Shown: in pieces, positions 19,653-28,710 of the stretch
How positions within the stretch are numbered: the first letter of the stretch is position 1
Layout: every line of letters starts with the position of its first letter
NCBI RefSeq assembly: GCF_037120725.1
Contig: NZ_JBBAXC010000009.1
Span: 123,604 to 187,603 of the forward strand
Direction of reading: 5' to 3'
Length of the DNA stretch: 64,000 nucleotides
Origin: Bacillus spongiae
GTDB taxonomy: Bacteria; Bacillota; Bacilli; Bacillales; Bacillaceae_K
The notes under the pieces: model-generated
Databases searched by the model: none
What the model was told of the DNA's origin: nothing
Seen by the model: only the letters and a program-made list of their open reading frames with translations
Position numbers and translations under genes: made by a program

Positions 19653-20438
19653 TTACGCTTCTTGACCAACTGTTTCGTCTTCAATTCCAAGCTCTTGCTT
19701 AATCCAGTCATATCCTTCTGACTCTAGACGTTGCGCAAGTTCAGGACCGCCCGACTTAACAATACGGCCTTGCATCATAACATGTACTTTATCTGGTGTA
19801 ATATAGTTAAGAAGACGCTGATAGTGAGTAATCATTAAGCAACCAAAATCAGAGCTACGCATTTCGTTAATTCCTTTAGAAACTACTTTAAGCGCGTCAA
19901 TATCTAGACCTGAATCAATCTCATCTAAAATGGCAATTTTCGGCTGGATCATCATTAATTGAAGGATTTCATTCCGTTTTTTCTCTCCACCAGAGAACCC
20001 TTCATTTAAATAACGCTGTGCCATTTCTGGATCCATTTCTAGAAGTTCCATCTTTGAATCCATTTGACGAATGAATTTCATTAGGGAAATCTCTTCTCCC
20101 TCTTCACGACGACTGTTAATCGCAGAACGTAAGAAGTCAGCGTTTGTTACACCACTGATTTCACTTGGGTATTGCATAGCAAGGAATAATCCTGCTTGAG
20201 CACGTTCATCGACTTCCATTTCTAAAACATCTTTACCATCAAACATAATACTTCCGCTTGTTACTTCATATTTTGGGTGTCCCATAATTGCAGAAGATAA
20301 CGTCGATTTACCAGTACCATTTGGTCCCATAATCGCATGAATTTCTCCACCTTTAACCTCTAAGTTAACACCCTTTAAAATTTCTTTCCCATCAATAGCT
20401 ACATGTAAATCTGTAATTGTTAACGTTGAACCTGACAT
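19653..20438 (-). CDS. sufC: Fe-S assembly ATPase SufC
   Basis: A 261-residue soluble ABC-type ATPase that powers the SufBCD complex. Walker A is GPNGTGKSTLSSAIMG near residue 38, the family insertion NADFLRSAINSRREEGEEIS near 100, the signature GFSGGEKKRNE near 148, and Walker B IAILDEIDSGLD near 168. The ATG at 20438 has GGAGGT at normal spacing and gives the usual family length. An ATG at 20444 is too close to that site. It is the first gene of sufCDSUB; the promoter must lie in the long region upstream. Confidence 0.96.
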   Translation of the reverse strand: MSGSTLTITDLHVAIDGKEILKGVNLEVKGGEIHAIMGPNGTGKSTLSSAIMGHPKYEVTSGSIMFDGKDVLEMEVDERAQAGLFLAMQYPSEISGVTNADFLRSAINSRREEGEEISLMKFIRQMDSKMELLEMDPEMAQRYLNEGFSGGEKKRNEILQLMMIQPKIAILDEIDSGLDIDALKVVSKGINEMRSSDFGCLMITHYQRLLNYITPDKVHVMMQGRIVKSGGPELAQRLESEGYDWIKQELGIEDETVGQEA

Positions 20439-21186
20439 CTTCATACCTCCAAAAACATTTATAATATTTGCTAAAGCAAAATCATTCTCAATCTATTCTC
20501 ATTACAATCTTATAACAAATGAAAATTATAAGCAACTACTTAAACTGAGTTTTCACTATGTACGTATTGCAAAAGGTTTCCTACTCCCACCTATATATTA
20601 TCATGCAGAAATAACATAAAAAATACGCATGAGTATTAGCTTATTTCAGCTGATGATAAAGGCTTGCCATAAATGCAAGGTCATCCCTTATAAATACTGC
20701 ATTCCTTCACTATCGTTCCGACTTTTTTCCTTATTATATAGTTCTTATTCACGGATGGAATCAAAAGGTGGATCTGGTGATTATTAAGTACAACCTTTTA
20801 AAATGTTCGGCTCTTCATGAAAGTTTAAACAACCTTTAAATAATTTGATACCACACTTTTTCCAAAAGAATCATAACCCCATAAAACGTGTTACAAAATC
20901 AGTAGAGCTATCCTCTGCTAACCATATAGAAATCTAACGTTATTTTAACCAACAGCCTGTTATCTTCGTGGGGTTCTGCCACGTTTTGAAATGCAGAAGC
21001 AATGGGAAAGGAAAGCTTCCAATCGTCAGTTCTCTTTTCCTGTTCATTTTATAGTGTAAAACCATCCATTCATTGATGGAAAATAATTGATTAAGAGAAT
21101 AGACTGTCTTTTCATAGACTAATAGAGGATGATATGATATGGTAATAATTATATTGGAAAAATATTGAATAGTTGGAGGTAATTTC
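20439..21186. other. Long intergenic region between sufC and the lipoprotein peptidase
   Basis: About 750 bases with no supported gene. Near 20485-20500 the minus strand reads TGAGAATGATTTTGC, a weak match to the 15-base Fur core (about 11 of 15), upstream of sufC. A TATAAT hexamer occurs further upstream on the minus strand near 20530 without a convincing -35. A frame on the minus strand at 20940-21188 has no recognisable product. The plus-strand promoter of the peptidase gene is probably near 21130. Confidence 0.4.
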
Positions 21187-22563
21187 ATGGTAGTTAGTTA
21201 TAAGAAATTTTTTACTCTTTTCTTTCTCTCACTGGTGTTCATCCTATCTGCATGTAGCGAAGAGAATACTAGTAAAGAAAAAAAAGAAGAAGAAACTGCG
21301 AATAGCGAAGTAAAACAAGAAGTAGAGGAAACTTCAAATAAGGAAGAAGCAAAGGTTTCTTTGCCAGATAACTTCTTTCTGGATAACCGAAAGAAATTAG
21401 CAGAAAAGATGGAAGTTGGGTCTGTAGTCGTTCTTTATGGAGAAAGAATCCGAGAACCGTATTTTACCGAAGACATAGGTGCGGACCGTAACTTCTATTA
21501 CCTTACAGGAGTGAAAGATTCCGAAGGGTTTATCGTACTAAAAAAGAATAAAGACAGCTTGGAGGAAACTTTATACCTATCCCGAGAAGCAGAAGTTAAC
21601 TCTGAGGAAGCAGAGCAAATTTCGAAGATTAGTACAATGAAAGAAGCAGAAATATTCGAAGAAGATCTAAATATTATTTTGAGTGAATCACCCACATTAT
21701 ATTTAGAATTGAACGGAAATAAATTAGGGGAACCTGTGCAAACTCAAACGGTGAAAAATTTGAAATCAACTGCAAGTGAAAAAGGTTCTCAAGTAAAAGA
21801 TATTTCTGAAACGCTTGCATCCTTAAGAATGGTCAAAACTGAAGAAGAAATTAATATGATCAAAGAAGCCATTGCAGTCACCATTGAAGGAATAAAAACG
21901 GTCATGAAAACCGCAAAAGATAATATAAATGAAGCTGAACTAGAAGAAGCCTTTATCAACACATTACATGAACGAGAAATTGATAAAATGAGCTTTGGAC
22001 CGATAATCGGGGGTGGAAAAAATTCTACCGAATTCCATTACCAGAATAATAACATGGAAATTCCAAAAGACAGTATGATTGTAAATGATGTAGGAGCAGA
22101 ATACGAGTATTATGCAGCAGATATAACTCGATCCTTTCCGGTAGATGGAACTTTTACTGACCGTCAAAAAGAGATTTATGAGCTCGTTCTAAAAGCTCAA
22201 GAAGAGACCATTAACGCCGTGAAACCTGGTGTAACCGTTTTTGACCTGGAAAGAATTGCGACCAACACATTATCTGCAGGTCTACTAAAATTGGAGCTTA
22301 TTTCTGATGAGGGACAACTTTTTGATTACTATCCCCACGTAGTCACGCACCATTTAGGTTTAGAAGCACATGATACTTATAATATGCTTCAACCACTAGA
22401 GCCTGGAATGGTTATTACGGTTGAACCAGGTATCTATATTCCAGAAGAAAAACTAGGAGTAAGAATTGAGGATGACATCCTTGTCACTGAAAATGGAAAT
22501 GAAGTATTGTCGAAAGATTTATTTAAATCAATTGAAGAGATTGAAAGTTTTATGAAAGAGTAA
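21187..22563 (+). CDS. Lipoprotein Xaa-Pro aminopeptidase-like protein (M24B)
   Basis: A 458-residue protein with a lipoprotein signal (lipobox LSAC, Cys23), then a charged Glu/Lys linker to about residue 60. An aminopeptidase P N-terminal domain follows (NFYYLTGVKDSEGF near 100), then an M24 catalytic domain. All five metal-ligand positions are visible: NDVGAEY, AADITRSF, HHLGLEAHD, VEPGIYIP and RIEDDILV. The expected reaction is release of an N-terminal residue preceding Pro. The lipid anchor places it on the outer face of the membrane, unusual because most M24B enzymes are cytosolic. It stands alone, with GGAGGTAA before ATG 21187. Confidence 0.88.
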   Translation: MVVSYKKFFTLFFLSLVFILSACSEENTSKEKKEEETANSEVKQEVEETSNKEEAKVSLPDNFFLDNRKKLAEKMEVGSVVVLYGERIREPYFTEDIGADRNFYYLTGVKDSEGFIVLKKNKDSLEETLYLSREAEVNSEEAEQISKISTMKEAEIFEEDLNIILSESPTLYLELNGNKLGEPVQTQTVKNLKSTASEKGSQVKDISETLASLRMVKTEEEINMIKEAIAVTIEGIKTVMKTAKDNINEAELEEAFINTLHEREIDKMSFGPIIGGGKNSTEFHYQNNNMEIPKDSMIVNDVGAEYEYYAADITRSFPVDGTFTDRQKEIYELVLKAQEETINAVKPGVTVFDLERIATNTLSAGLLKLELISDEGQLFDYYPHVVTHHLGLEAHDTYNMLQPLEPGMVITVEPGIYIPEEKLGVRIEDDILVTENGNEVLSKDLFKSIEEIESFMKE

Positions 22564-22874
22564 CAAGGTAAGAAAACCCTTTATATTGTTTCGGTTTACT
22601 TTGTATCACCAACAGCATAAATGCATTCGCCTTTTAGGGTCTCAAGTTCAATGTTTAAAACAAATTATATAAGAGCGCACAGTAAACGACCAGATCCTAC
22701 TGTAGAAATAAATGTATACGAGTTAACGATATCTCACTAGATAGTTTTAAACCCTAGTATGTCTTCATAATAGAAGAGAATGTGGTGAAGAGTTAATCTA
22801 TGTTCGAAACGCAAATGACATTGTCACAGTTTAAAGTAAAATAATTTCCTTTTTTCGCAGGAGGTAACCAGGAT
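22564..22874. other. Intergenic region
   Basis: About 310 bases. I see no convincing terminator for the peptidase gene and no RNA gene. The last bases carry the AGGAGGTAA site of the following gene. Confidence 0.4.
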
Positions 22875-23372
22875 ATGTTCTTAAATACTTCTATCATCAC
22901 GTTTCTTCTTTCCTCTTGCTTTTTTTTCATGTTCATCTTTATAAATGAAAAAAAAGAAGCAAAGGACAAACTAGATATTCCTGGCATACTTACCGCTTCA
23001 CTATTTATATCACTAGTTCCTACACTCCTCATACTCGTTCTATTATTACTAATGACTGGGTCGACCAATATTGTTGCTATTTTATTCGATTTACATTTGA
23101 CCAAACAACAAATTTCAGCATTAGCTATTAGTTTCTTTGTATACATTTTACTATTCGATTCCTTTTTTGAAGAATTAACTAAATATGCGATAGGTCAAAA
23201 TTTCCCCCAAAAAATACTTATGGCGATTATTAGAATCTTTATGTTTGGTATGATCTGTACATTTTTCAACATTGATAATCATAGTAGCTTAATTATTTCT
23301 ATTGGGCTAGCAGTTCTCGTATTATTAATGGAGTTAACTTTTCCAATTTTAAAAAAGAACATTAGCAATTAG
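22875..23372 (+). CDS. Unrecognised four-helix membrane protein
   Basis: A 165-residue, very hydrophobic protein with about four membrane segments, near residues 5-25, 38-60, 82-100 and 112-155 (the last possibly two helices). Polar connectors include EKKEAKDKLD after the first helix and FEELTKYAIGQNFPQK before the last. I do not recognise a family. The start ATG 22875 has AGGAGGTAA nine bases upstream, which supports expression. The overlapping minus-strand frame at 22793-23146 has no such support. No neighbour suggests a role. Confidence 0.6.
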   Translation: MFLNTSIITFLLSSCFFFMFIFINEKKEAKDKLDIPGILTASLFISLVPTLLILVLLLLMTGSTNIVAILFDLHLTKQQISALAISFFVYILLFDSFFEELTKYAIGQNFPQKILMAIIRIFMFGMICTFFNIDNHSSLIISIGLAVLVLLMELTFPILKKNISN

Positions 23373-23703
23373 AGTTTCAACTACGGATTTAAGCTCGTAC
23401 ATGTTTTAAACAATATAGATAAATAAATAGTAAGCTTATATCAATTACAAAAATAGATAACACAAACAAATCAACATGATGTTATTATACGTTTTGATGG
23501 TATCTAAGTAAGCATCAATATTGCATTTTTTTATCAAGTACATTTGCTGTTTCATGCTTAAAAACGCTCGTTCAATCCTCTCCTTTGTAGCTGTTCTCCG
23601 ATTAACGACTACTTGAAACTACCCACTTCAAATTTAAAGGAAGCGTAATCAATCCCCCATGTAAATATAGAGATTATTCTTTTTGCATATTTATGACCAA
23701 AAG
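23373..23703. other. Intergenic region with a possible gene remnant
   Basis: About 330 bases. On the minus strand between 23500 and 23700 short stretches read like protein in more than one frame. One is WGIDYASFKFEVGSFK and another is ATKERIERAFLSMKQQMYLI. They are broken by stops, so a decayed gene is possible, but no family can be named. Confidence 0.3.
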
Positions 23704-23761
23704 AAAAAACGCTTGAAGATATGACCTTGGATACAGATCACTTCGTCTTCAAGCGTTTTAA
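23704..23761 (-). terminator. Terminator of the metNPQ operon
   Basis: A long stem AAAACGCTTGAAGA with TCTTCAAGCGTTTT has a loop of about 28 bases and is followed on the minus strand by TTTTTTC. It lies seven bases past metQ. Confidence 0.75.
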
Positions 23762-23768
23762 CATCTGC

Positions 23769-24578
23769 TTACTCAGATACAGGGACTACCGAACCTCCCC
23801 ACTCTTCTAAAATATAATCTTGGATTTCTTGAGAGTGAAGAACGTCCACTAATGCTTTAATTCCTTCATTTTCTTTGTTCTCACTGTTTACAGCAACAAT
23901 ATTCACATAAGGTGATTCACTATTTTCAATGGCTATTGAATCTTCGATTGGATTTAAGCCTGCATCCAGTGCATAGTTTGAGTTGATTAAAACAGCGTCT
24001 CCTTCTCCATTTTTAAATAGCTCTGGAAGTAGTGCTGCCTCATACTCATAATCAAACTCAAGGTTCTTTGGGTTTTCGACAATGTCATCAATTGTTGCAG
24101 CTGTTTTTTCAACATCCTCTGATAATGTAATTAAGCCTTCCGCTTCAAGCATTGTTAAAATACGACCGTGATCAGGAACTGCACTACTTAGCAGGATAAC
24201 TGCCCCTTCAGGTAATTCCTCCAATGAGTTATATTTCGTTGAGTATACACCGATCGGCTCGATATGAATTCCACCAGCATTCACAAAATCATACCCTTTA
24301 TCAGCTATTTCTAACTCTAAATAAGGAATGTGTTGAAAATAATTCGCATCTAAATCTCCATTGTCTAAATCTTGGTTCGGCAAAATATAATCTTGATATG
24401 TTTCAATTTCAAGTTCATAGCCTTTCTCCTCTAATAAAGGTACTGCCTTTTCTAAAATTTCAGCATGAGGTACGTTTGACGCTCCAACCACAATTTTATT
24501 CTCAGCTTCATCACCATTTCCGCAAGCAGCTAAAGTTAAAACACTTCCTATTGCTAATCCTTTAATCCATTTTTTCAT
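23769..24578 (-). CDS. metQ: Methionine ABC transporter substrate-binding lipoprotein MetQ
   Basis: A 269-residue NlpA-family lipoprotein that captures methionine outside the membrane for MetNP. The signal peptide ends LTLAAC. The family segments VGASNVPHAEILEKAVPLL (residues 31-49), YQDYILPNQDLDNGDLDANY followed by FQH, and VNIVAVNSENKENEGIKAL are present. The ATG follows AAGGAGAGG. It is the last gene of the operon, 13 bases after metP. SAM-riboswitch control of the operon supports methionine as substrate. Confidence 0.95.
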   Translation of the reverse strand: MKKWIKGLAIGSVLTLAACGNGDEAENKIVVGASNVPHAEILEKAVPLLEEKGYELEIETYQDYILPNQDLDNGDLDANYFQHIPYLELEIADKGYDFVNAGGIHIEPIGVYSTKYNSLEELPEGAVILLSSAVPDHGRILTMLEAEGLITLSEDVEKTAATIDDIVENPKNLEFDYEYEAALLPELFKNGEGDAVLINSNYALDAGLNPIEDSIAIENSESPYVNIVAVNSENKENEGIKALVDVLHSQEIQDYILEEWGGSVVPVSE

Positions 24579-24591
24579 GTTGAACCTCTCC

Positions 24592-25260
24592 TTATCTTTT
24601 GTCTATTCTTTTAGTTATGACATCTCCAATTGCTTGGAGGGCGAACACAATAATTAAAATAATGATGGTTGCCATTAAAGTGACATCATCTCTACTTCGT
24701 TGAAATCCATCTAAATAGGCTAAGTTTCCTAGACCACCTGCTCCAATCACTCCCGCCATGGCTGTATATCCAACTAAAGCAATGGCCGTTACGGTTAACC
24801 CTGATATGAGCGCAGGCAGGGATTCTGGTAAAAGTACTTTCCAAATGATTGTAAATGTTTTGGCTCCCATTGACCTTGCTGCTTCAATAACACCTTTATT
24901 AATTTCTCGAAGTGCGAGCTCAACCATCCTTGCATAAAACGGTGCTGCCCCGATAATCAGTGCAGGAAGTGCTGCATTTGCACCACGAATGGTACCTAAT
25001 AAAATTTTAGTAAAGGGAATCAGTAAAACAATTAAAATAATAAAAGGAATAGATCGGAACACATTCACCACAGCACTTGTTAAAGAGTAAACAAATTTCT
25101 GTTCCCATAAATTTCCCTGTGAAGTTAAAAATAAAATGAGTCCTAACATCGTACCAAGGATGAAGGTAATACTTACCGCCATTCCTGTCATATATAATGT
25201 TTCTAATGTAGCTTCCCACATATTGTCCCATTCCACATTTGGAAATAACGTTTCAATCAT
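24592..25260 (-). CDS. metP: Methionine ABC transporter permease MetP (MetI)
   Basis: A 222-residue permease with about five membrane helices. The EAA-loop region coupling to the ATPase reads EAARSMGAKTFTIIWKVLLP near residue 140, and VGAGGLGNLAYLDGFQR follows near 190. Its ATG overlaps the TGA stop of metN (ATGA), so translation is coupled. The protein forms the methionine channel with MetN and receives substrate from MetQ. Confidence 0.95.
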   Translation of the reverse strand: MIETLFPNVEWDNMWEATLETLYMTGMAVSITFILGTMLGLILFLTSQGNLWEQKFVYSLTSAVVNVFRSIPFIILIVLLIPFTKILLGTIRGANAALPALIIGAAPFYARMVELALREINKGVIEAARSMGAKTFTIIWKVLLPESLPALISGLTVTAIALVGYTAMAGVIGAGGLGNLAYLDGFQRSRDDVTLMATIIILIIVFALQAIGDVITKRIDKR

Positions 25261-26285
25261 GCTGTAATCACCTCCACCCCTACGTTTTGTTCATCAAGGT
25301 AATGAAGGGCTTCTCCTATTTCGTCACTATCTCCCGCTAGATGAAGAATTAGTGTTCCATACGGTCCTTTTTGGGTATGGGCAATATTCCCTTGAAGAAT
25401 ATTCACATTGATTTTATATTTTCTAATTAGGGAGGTAATAACAGGCTGCTCTGCAGATGCTTCAATAAAAGTTAATTTTATTACTTTCCCATTTGGATAT
25501 TGACCAAGTAAGTGTTGGATCGTTTCACTCGTCTCCTCTTGTTCACTAATTTGTTGAACAAAACGTTTAGTAATCTTCTGTTTTGGGTGTTGAAATACAT
25601 CTAGTACATCTCCCATCTCAACAACCTTCCCATCTTCCAACACGGCTACTCGATGACAGATTTTCTTAATGACGTGCATCTCATGTGTAATTAAAACAAT
25701 TGTTAAGCCTAGCTGTTTATTAATTTCCACTAATAAATTTAGTATGCTGTCCGTCGTTTCAGGATCGAGAGCGGAAGTTGCTTCGTCACATAATAACACC
25801 TGTGGATTATTTGCTAGTGCTCTAGCAATGCCAACACGTTGCTTTTGTCCTCCACTAAGTTGCGAAGGGTAAGCAGCCTCTCTTCCTTCTAAACCGACTA
25901 ACTTAATCAGCTCCGCGACTCTTCTCTCTCTTTGTGGTTTATCAACACCAGCAATCTCAAGAGGGAATGCAATATTTTCAGCAACTGTTCGAGACCATAA
26001 AAGATTAAAATGCTGAAAAATCATCGATATTCTTTGGCGTGCTTTCCTTAAGTCTTTCCCTGTTATTTTTGATATTATTTTATTATTAATCTGAACCTCA
26101 CCTGTTGTAGGTACTTCTAGACCATTCAACATTCGCAGCAATGTACTTTTTCCTGCACCACTGTACCCAATCATTCCAAAAATTTCTCCTTTTTGGATTT
26201 GAAGATTTACATTATCAACAGCTGTAATAGTCCCAGATTTTGTATTAAAAACTTTCTTTACATTCGAAATGGAGATCAACTCCAT
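25257..26285 (-). CDS. metN: Methionine ABC transporter ATP-binding protein MetN
   Basis: A 342-residue ATPase with Walker A GYSGAGKSTLLRMLNG near residue 40, Q-loop QHFNLL, signature LSGGQKQRVGIARAL near 140, and Walker B VLLCDEATSALDP. A C-terminal NIL domain (about residues 260-342) is expected to bind methionine and inhibit transport. The ATG at 26285 has GGAAAG upstream; GTG 26288 is also in frame. It is the first gene of metNPQ and lies directly after a SAM riboswitch and its terminator. Confidence 0.95.
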   Translation of the reverse strand: MELISISNVKKVFNTKSGTITAVDNVNLQIQKGEIFGMIGYSGAGKSTLLRMLNGLEVPTTGEVQINNKIISKITGKDLRKARQRISMIFQHFNLLWSRTVAENIAFPLEIAGVDKPQRERRVAELIKLVGLEGREAAYPSQLSGGQKQRVGIARALANNPQVLLCDEATSALDPETTDSILNLLVEINKQLGLTIVLITHEMHVIKKICHRVAVLEDGKVVEMGDVLDVFQHPKQKITKRFVQQISEQEETSETIQHLLGQYPNGKVIKLTFIEASAEQPVITSLIRKYKINVNILQGNIAHTQKGPYGTLILHLAGDSDEIGEALHYLDEQNVGVEVITA

Positions 26286-26341
26286 CACCCACTTTCCAAT
26301 CTTCTCTTCTGTGCTTCTAGGTTAGTATTTGTCTGATAGAA

Positions 26342-26381
26342 TAAAAAATGCCTTTCTGCAAAAGAGCAGAAAGGCAAAAAT
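26342..26381 (-). terminator. SAM-riboswitch-controlled terminator
   Basis: TGCCTTTCTGC pairs with GCAGAAAGGCA around a 6-base loop and is followed on the minus strand by TTTTTTA. It lies between the aptamer and metN. Confidence 0.92.
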
Positions 26382-26393
26382 GAATATTCCTTT

Positions 26394-26507
26394 CTCTCAT
26401 CTGCCGAAACACTATCCGTGTTTCGTGTGAATTGGCACCATTTCAACGTAATCGTTGATGGTTGCCGGGTTTCATAGGGCACATCCCTCCACCTCTCTGG
26501 ATAAGAG
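26394..26507 (-). promoter_or_regulatory. SAM-I (S-box) riboswitch aptamer
   Basis: On the minus strand the S-box elements appear in order: CTCTTATCCAGAGAGGTGGA, GGGATGTGCCCTATGAAACC, CGGCAACC, GGTGCCAATTC and finally GATGAGAG. The 5' CTCTTATC pairs with the 3' GATGAGAG to close P1. With the terminator downstream it turns off metNPQ when SAM is high. Confidence 0.95.
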
Positions 26508-26625
26508 TCTTATCACTATATTTAATTTTACTTGTCGTTCATTTTTAAATAATTAATTTATGTTTGTGATTCTAACATGATATTTTTTGTTGTGTCAATA
26601 GTTTTTATTCTTCCACATTTACCCT

Positions 26626-26949
26626 TTATCCGCAAAGCCACAGGATCGATTCCATTCGCAAGTAATCTCGATAGCGCCCGTTATAATTTAGCAGCTCAAG
26701 TGTCACAAGGGTTGAGAGCTTTTGTCTAGCTGAAAATAATACGGTAAAGTTCTCTTGAGATCCTATGAGTGTAATGTTCGGCTGATGGTTATATTCAGAA
26801 AGAATTTCTACCTTTTTCTCCTGCCATTTTAAGAACCACGTTTCTTCTTCCGTTTGAAGCAATAGGCAAAAGGGGCTATGAGGCATTAATTGTTGCACGT
26901 GGGGTCTTAACTCATAAGCATGAATGAAGCGATTCAATTGTTCTCTCAA
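26626..26949 (-). CDS. yusD: YusD-like protein of unknown function
   Basis: A 107-residue cytosolic protein. A TTG at 26949 with GGGAGG upstream is the start. The sequence has a hydrophobic-basic core with SPFCLLLQTEEETWFLKWQE near residues 25-45 and RYRDYLRMESILWLCG at the C-terminus. It resembles small lipid-carrier-like proteins in layout, but I cannot assign a family firmly. The name rests on its place between metN and the yusE/yusF genes, as in B. subtilis. Confidence 0.65.
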   Translation of the reverse strand: MREQLNRFIHAYELRPHVQQLMPHSPFCLLLQTEEETWFLKWQEKKVEILSEYNHQPNITLIGSQENFTVLFSARQKLSTLVTLELLNYNGRYRDYLRMESILWLCG

Positions 26950-27270
26950 AAGAAAACCTCCCTATTTTGTGGCATCATACATATTATTCCTCAAAATCGG
27001 GGAGATTCCTTTTAGATTTAATCGACAACTTTCTATGAAATTTGAAAAAGATAAAAAGGGGTATTATACAATCAATATTCAATCGTGTCTTTTGTAGTAT
27101 TTTCACATGATGTTTTCGTTTGTTGTCCTACCGAAAACCTTAATGATTCACCTTATTATAGAATGAATAGTAGCAATTAGATTGGGAGGCAACCTTAGTA
27201 AGTCACATGACGAAAATACAAGCGGAAAAGAAAAGCGCATAACAAAAAAACAACGATTCATCCTTGTTTT
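26950..27270. other. Intergenic region between yusD and yusE
   Basis: About 320 bases with no gene. Near 27244-27273 AAAAAACAA and TTGTTTTTT could form a weak terminator for yusE on the minus strand. Nothing else was recognised. Confidence 0.4.
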
Positions 27271-27585
27271 TTACGCTTTTACAGTTAATAGCTTTTCGTA
27301 AAGAAACGGCACTGATTGAAATGCATAGACCTTTTCTTGAATCATTCCATTAACAAATGTTAATAAGCATGGGACACTCTCAATACCATATTCATCGGCT
27401 AGTTCAGGTGCATAATTTAAATCCATTTTCCCTATATCCAGAGAGGGAAGAAGCTCGTTTGTTACCTCAAGCATCTTCCCTGCTACTTGACACGTACCAC
27501 ACATAGGTGTATACAAATATAAACAAATAACTTCTTTATTTTCTATATGTTTCTTGAACTCATCGCTTGTCCAATTTTGTATCAT
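27271..27585 (-). CDS. yusE: Thioredoxin-like protein YusE
   Basis: A 104-residue thioredoxin-fold protein. The active site is CGTC in YTPMCGTCQVAGKML near residue 29-32, and the conserved cis-Pro is in ESVPCLLTF near 76. It lacks the WCGPC of true thioredoxins. It is cytosolic, with no signal peptide. The partner is unknown. It lies 22 bases downstream of yusF, likely in the same transcript, in B. subtilis order. Confidence 0.88.
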   Translation of the reverse strand: MIQNWTSDEFKKHIENKEVICLYLYTPMCGTCQVAGKMLEVTNELLPSLDIGKMDLNYAPELADEYGIESVPCLLTFVNGMIQEKVYAFQSVPFLYEKLLTVKA

Positions 27586-27607
27586 TTTCTCTCAAATTCA
27601 TCCTTTT

Positions 27608-27952
27608 CTATAAATACTCAGCATGTACATCAATATTTGCACTAAGCAATACAGAGGCTAAATGCTTTCCAGGAGCACAGGCTACTTCCTTGTACATTCG
27701 ATCAATATATAAGTGTTCCGCTTCGGGAAATTCTCTGATAAACAACTTTCTTAGTTTTTCACCTGCTTTATCAGCATCTACTAAAACATATACATCTCGA
27801 TGAAGAAGGGGATCAATTATCTCATCTAATTTTGTTAAACTGATCGTTCCATTTGTGCAAATAATCTCAACATGCTCCTTAACGATTTCTTTTACTTTTT
27901 GCTTATCAGAAGCACCTTCTACAATAATAACTTTTTCTTCTTGTTCATTCAT
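27608..27952 (-). CDS. yusF: Toprim-domain protein YusF
   Basis: A 114-residue protein consisting essentially of one toprim fold. The catalytic Glu motif IIVEGASDKQK is near residue 12 and the DXD-like motif VLVDADKAGEKLR near 62. Toprim domains occur in primases, topoisomerases, RNase M5 and OLD nucleases; this small stand-alone form is uncharacterised. The ATG at 27952 follows AGGTG at good spacing; GTG 27961 is also in frame. It is followed by yusE. Confidence 0.85.
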   Translation of the reverse strand: MNEQEEKVIIVEGASDKQKVKEIVKEHVEIICTNGTISLTKLDEIIDPLLHRDVYVLVDADKAGEKLRKLFIREFPEAEHLYIDRMYKEVACAPGKHLASVLLSANIDVHAEYL

Positions 27953-28212
27953 CAACATCACCTAAGCTCTTTTAAGTAAGTATATGTTATTCTATTCATC
28001 ATTCATGAATAGTGGACACAAGAAAATTTATTTATGGAGTTATTTTCGCTTTTTTTCATAAAAAAAGCAAAAGTTCCGCTCTATATATCTTTTACTAGTT
28101 GCTCTACTAATTCAAACCGTCTATTTTCCTAATTAGATCTTATTAGTTTGTTCGTTTATGTATCTTTATTAGTATGCTACCTTCTAAATATTGATATTAA
28201 TATACCCAATAA
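27953..28212. other. Intergenic region upstream of yusF
   Basis: About 260 bases without a gene. B. subtilis has yusG at this position; no equivalent frame is visible here. It must carry the promoter for yusF. Confidence 0.4.
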
Positions 28213-28252
28213 AACAAAAACACCTTGGAAAAGTGAAATCCAAGGTGCTTTG
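28213..28252 (-). terminator. Terminator of gcvH
   Basis: CACCTTGGA pairs with TCCAAGGTG around a 9-base loop and is followed by TTTTTG on the minus strand, immediately after gcvH. Confidence 0.85.
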
Positions 28253-28255
28253 TCA

Positions 28256-28639
28256 TTAATTTTCGTTAATCATTTCTTCATATTGCTCAGGAGTCATTAG
28301 CTTGTCAACATCAGCAAGATCTGTTGGTTCAACGATTACCATCCATGCTTTCTCGTATGGAGATTCATTTACGAATTCTGGAGAATCATCAAGATCTTCG
28401 TTAATAGCTACTACCTTACCACTAAGTGGTGCATATAGCTCAGAAACCGTTTTAACCGATTCTACACTTCCGAAAGGCTCGTCCGCTTTGATTTCATCTC
28501 CGACTTCTGGAAGCTCGACAAAAACGATATCTCCAAGTTCCGATTGAGCAAATTCAGTGATACCGATTCGAATTTGTCCACCTTCTACTTTTACCCATTC
28601 ATGTTCTTCTGAATAACGCAATTTTTTTGGTGTGCTCAT
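28256..28639 (-). CDS. gcvH: Glycine cleavage system H protein
   Basis: A 127-residue lipoyl carrier that shuttles the methylamine of glycine between GcvP, GcvT and GcvL; in B. subtilis it also relays lipoyl groups to other complexes. The lipoylated Lys lies in [14 protein letters not shown] near residue 63. [14 protein letters not shown] is at the N-terminus and [13 protein letters not shown] near 105. The ATG follows TGGAGGGAT. No other gcv gene is nearby, as in B. subtilis. LipA, which would modify it, is encoded at the left of the window. Confidence 0.96.
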   Translation of the reverse strand: MSTPKKLRYSEEHEWVKVEGGQIRIGITEFAQSELGDIVFVELPEVGDEIKADEPFGSVESVKTVSELYAPLSGKVVAINEDLDDSPEFVNESPYEKAWMVIVEPTDLADVDKLMTPEQYEEMINEN

Positions 28640-28710
28640 TGCAATCCCTCCATACCTGTATTCAACTTTATCTTGACATATTTATTCGACAAAAAGCAAG
28701 AAATTCCTTC

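Noticed and set aside
20485..20505. Fur box upstream of sufC
   Set aside because: Only about 11 of 15 positions match, and AT-rich sequence gives such matches often.
22793..23146. 117-codon minus-strand frame
   Set aside because: Complement of the unknown membrane protein gene, which has the better ribosome binding site.
23500..23700. Transposase or other gene remnant on the minus strand
   Set aside because: Short protein-like stretches only, in different frames, with no family match; left as intergenic.
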